The translations under genes were made by a program, and so were the position numbers. DNA of 64,000 nucleotides from Candidatus Poribacteria bacterium. Lineage in GTDB: Bacteria; Poribacteria; WGA-4E; WGA-3G. The number at the start of each line of letters is the position of its first letter. The stretch's first letter is position 1. Below, one piece after another: positions 62,640 through 64,000 of the stretch. Location of the stretch: contig JAAXHO010000213.1 of assembly GCA_012270795.1 (NCBI GenBank), positions 18,778 through 82,777 of the forward strand, given 5' to 3'. The notes under the pieces are model-generated. The model saw only the letters and a list, made by a program, of their open reading frames with translations. It had not been told where the DNA came from and searched no databases.

Positions 62640-63683
62640 CTACGGCATTAAACCTGGTGATAGCAGACCATCTGTTTCGTCATAACTGAACATCAGATTG
62701 AGATTTTGCAATGCGGCTCCAGCCGCGCCTTTACCAAGGTTGTCCAGTGCTGCCATTGCAACAACCCGGCCTGTTCGGTCATCAACCTCTAATCCAATAT
62801 CGCAATAGTTACTGCCGAGAACAGATTTGGTCTGTGGATAAACTTCTTTATCAAGAATCCGAATGAACGGTTCATCTTCATAGTAAGTTGTGTAGATGTC
62901 AAGCAAAGATTCTGTATCAAGCGATTCAATCAAGCTGGCATAGACTGTACTGAGGATACCACGCGCCATCGGGACCAAATGTGGTGTGAAAGTGACAGAA
63001 ACGGTTTGCCCTGCAACTCCGCTTAACTCCTGTTCTATCTCTGGTGTATGTCTATGTTTTCCAATGTTATAGGCGACAACATTAGACTCGCGATTCGGGA
63101 AGTGGGTTGTGTCTTTCGGTTTTGGTCCTGCACCTGAAATGCCAGATTTAGAATCTATGATGATAGTATCTAATTGAATGAGTTTATGTTTCAACAAAGG
63201 CATCGTGGCAAGGATTGCACTGGTAGGATAGCAGCCGGGATTCGCTACGATTTCTGCCTCCTGTATCTTCTCACGGTATCGTTCTGGTAAACCGTAAACA
63301 GCATTCTGGATAAGTTCAGGACTGGTATGCTCAACATGGTACCAGTTGCTATAGGTTTCAGAATCGGTCAAGCGATAATCTGCGCTGAAATCAACGACGC
63401 GCAACCCTTGTGCAACAATCTGCGGTACAAACGTCATTGCGACCTTGTGGGGCACGGCTAAGACGACCACGTCAACACGCTCTTTGAGTGCGTCAATGTC
63501 TAATGCTTCAAAGGTGAGGTCTATGAACCCGCGCAGATGTGGCAAGACACTGTCAACGCGTTGTCCAGAGTATGTTTCGGAAGTTGCGAGTTCTATGCGT
63601 AGTCCACTGGAATGGTTGACCAGAAACCTCACTAATTCGCTGCCACCATATCCGGATGCACCAACAATACCTATCCTTGTCAT
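62640..63683 (-). CDS. argC: N-acetyl-gamma-glutamyl-phosphate reductase
   Basis: The ATG at 63683 (MTRIG) is chosen, as AGGTGA lies six bases before it; the track uses a GTG nine bases earlier. The 347-aa enzyme reduces N-acetylglutamyl phosphate in arginine synthesis. It shows the NADP-binding 'GASGYGGSELVRFLV', 'DFSADYRL', the catalytic Cys in 'VANPGCYPTSAILA' (about residue 150) and 'GISGAGPKP'. No other arg genes adjoin; it heads an operon with lpxB and lpxK, an unusual coupling of arginine and lipid A synthesis. Confidence 0.95.
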   Translation of the reverse strand: MTRIGIVGASGYGGSELVRFLVNHSSGLRIELATSETYSGQRVDSVLPHLRGFIDLTFEALDIDALKERVDVVVLAVPHKVAMTFVPQIVAQGLRVVDFSADYRLTDSETYSNWYHVEHTSPELIQNAVYGLPERYREKIQEAEIVANPGCYPTSAILATMPLLKHKLIQLDTIIIDSKSGISGAGPKPKDTTHFPNRESNVVAYNIGKHRHTPEIEQELSGVAGQTVSVTFTPHLVPMARGILSTVYASLIESLDTESLLDIYTTYYEDEPFIRILDKEVYPQTKSVLGSNYCDIGLEVDDRTGRVVAMAALDNLGKGAAGAALQNLNLMFSYDETDGLLSPGLMP

Positions 63684-64000
63684 CTTTTTCACCTATTTGT
63701 TTATTCTTCCGTCAATAGTTTAGCAAATAATTACATTAATGTCAATGTTTTATCCAGAGGGGCAGAGGCATTCAATTGTCGGGTTTCGTTGTTGTTGGAG
63801 GGGTTTCTAACCCCGATTTGAGATACACAGCAGCAGAAATCGGGGTTAGAAACCCCTCCAACACGAGTACATTTCGACAATTGAATGCCTCTGCATATCG
63901 GACAGAATTGCATTGACATTTTGAGCATGGTGCTATATAATTCAATATATGCAACGTATCTTATAAATGCAATTTTGTATAAATTCACAGAGTAGCGTGT
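63684..64000. other. Right-edge intergenic region with a repeat element
   Basis: It contains the GCAGAGGCATTCAATTGTCG element (63762-63894) and, at the very edge, CGTATCTTATAAATGCAATTTTGTATAAATT (63955-), which is like the segment near 53110. The 60- and 85-aa track ORFs cross the repeat and are not supported. Confidence 0.55.
63762..63894. repeat. GCAGAGGCATTCAATTGTCG element with AACCCC arms
   Basis: Perfect 20-base inverted ends GCAGAGGCATTCAATTGTCG / CGACAATTGAATGCCTCTGC surround inverted copies of TTGGAGGGGTTTCTAACCCC. A solo end GACAATTGAATGTCTCTGCA is at 1562-1581. No target duplication is visible. Confidence 0.8.

Overview
The window looks like a chromosomal segment of a Gram-negative, host-associated or marine bacterium, most likely a member of Candidatus Poribacteria. 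The lineage call is an inference from gene content: phytanoyl-CoA dioxygenase, formylglycine sulfatase, two Gfo/Idh/MocA oxidoreductases, a DUF3500 protein, LamG and CBM9-like secreted proteins, a type I dockerin, a PorV/PorQ-like outer membrane protein paired with a large exported protein with a FlgD/Por-like tail, and UPF0182 and UPF0145 proteins. LpxB and LpxK imply lipid A and an outer membrane; DapA and DapF imply diaminopimelate and lysine synthesis. No rRNA, tRNA, phage, complete insertion sequence or CRISPR array was seen.

Layout. 1-9 kb: a truncated enolase-superfamily gene, a repeat-rich 1.5 kb gap, phyH, a small aspartic protease pair, a frameshifted sulfatase, and the PorV-like gene beside its likely cargo. 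9-17 kb: an orphan HigA antitoxin with a deletion scar of its HigB toxin, a GT39 glycosyltransferase, a membrane protein, two sugar oxidoreductases flanking a nuclease-like/HTH fusion, and DUF3500. 17-27.7 kb: a UPF0175 antitoxin-like gene, a broken exported protein, two CBM9-like genes (both damaged), a PQQ-propeller protein, an exported protein with a GATase-like end, then a compact operon cysC - FAH hydrolase - DSD1-type PLP enzyme - UPF0145 (broken). 28-42 kb: a methyltransferase, small genes, groEL with a strong promoter, a HEAT/TPR membrane protein, two tandem peptide-type ABC binding proteins (the second with an inserted dockerin and two inactivating lesions), dusB, dapF, dapA, a hydrolase and a patatin. 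43-53 kb: UPF0182 and, convergent to it, a three-gene operon (cyclase-ATPase-TPR signalling protein, TIM-barrel isomerase, membrane protein). 53-64 kb: a gamma-glutamyltransferase-like enzyme, a membrane triheme cytochrome, two LamG proteins, a class IV aminotransferase, and an argC-lpxB-lpxK operon.

Three patterns stand out. First, intergenic DNA is crowded with miniature inverted-repeat elements of several families. For two families, exact target-site duplications (9 bp and 7 bp) can be read directly, and one insertion has an empty-site relative elsewhere in the window. Second, many genes carry single disabling lesions (frameshifts in short homopolymers or TA runs, in-frame TGA codons, an internal deletion), suggesting gene decay or, for some, sequence error. 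Third, secreted proteins with unrelated folds (LamG and CBM9-like) share a C-terminal tail of the form SVEPxDKLTTTWGxIK, a candidate undescribed sorting or anchoring signal.
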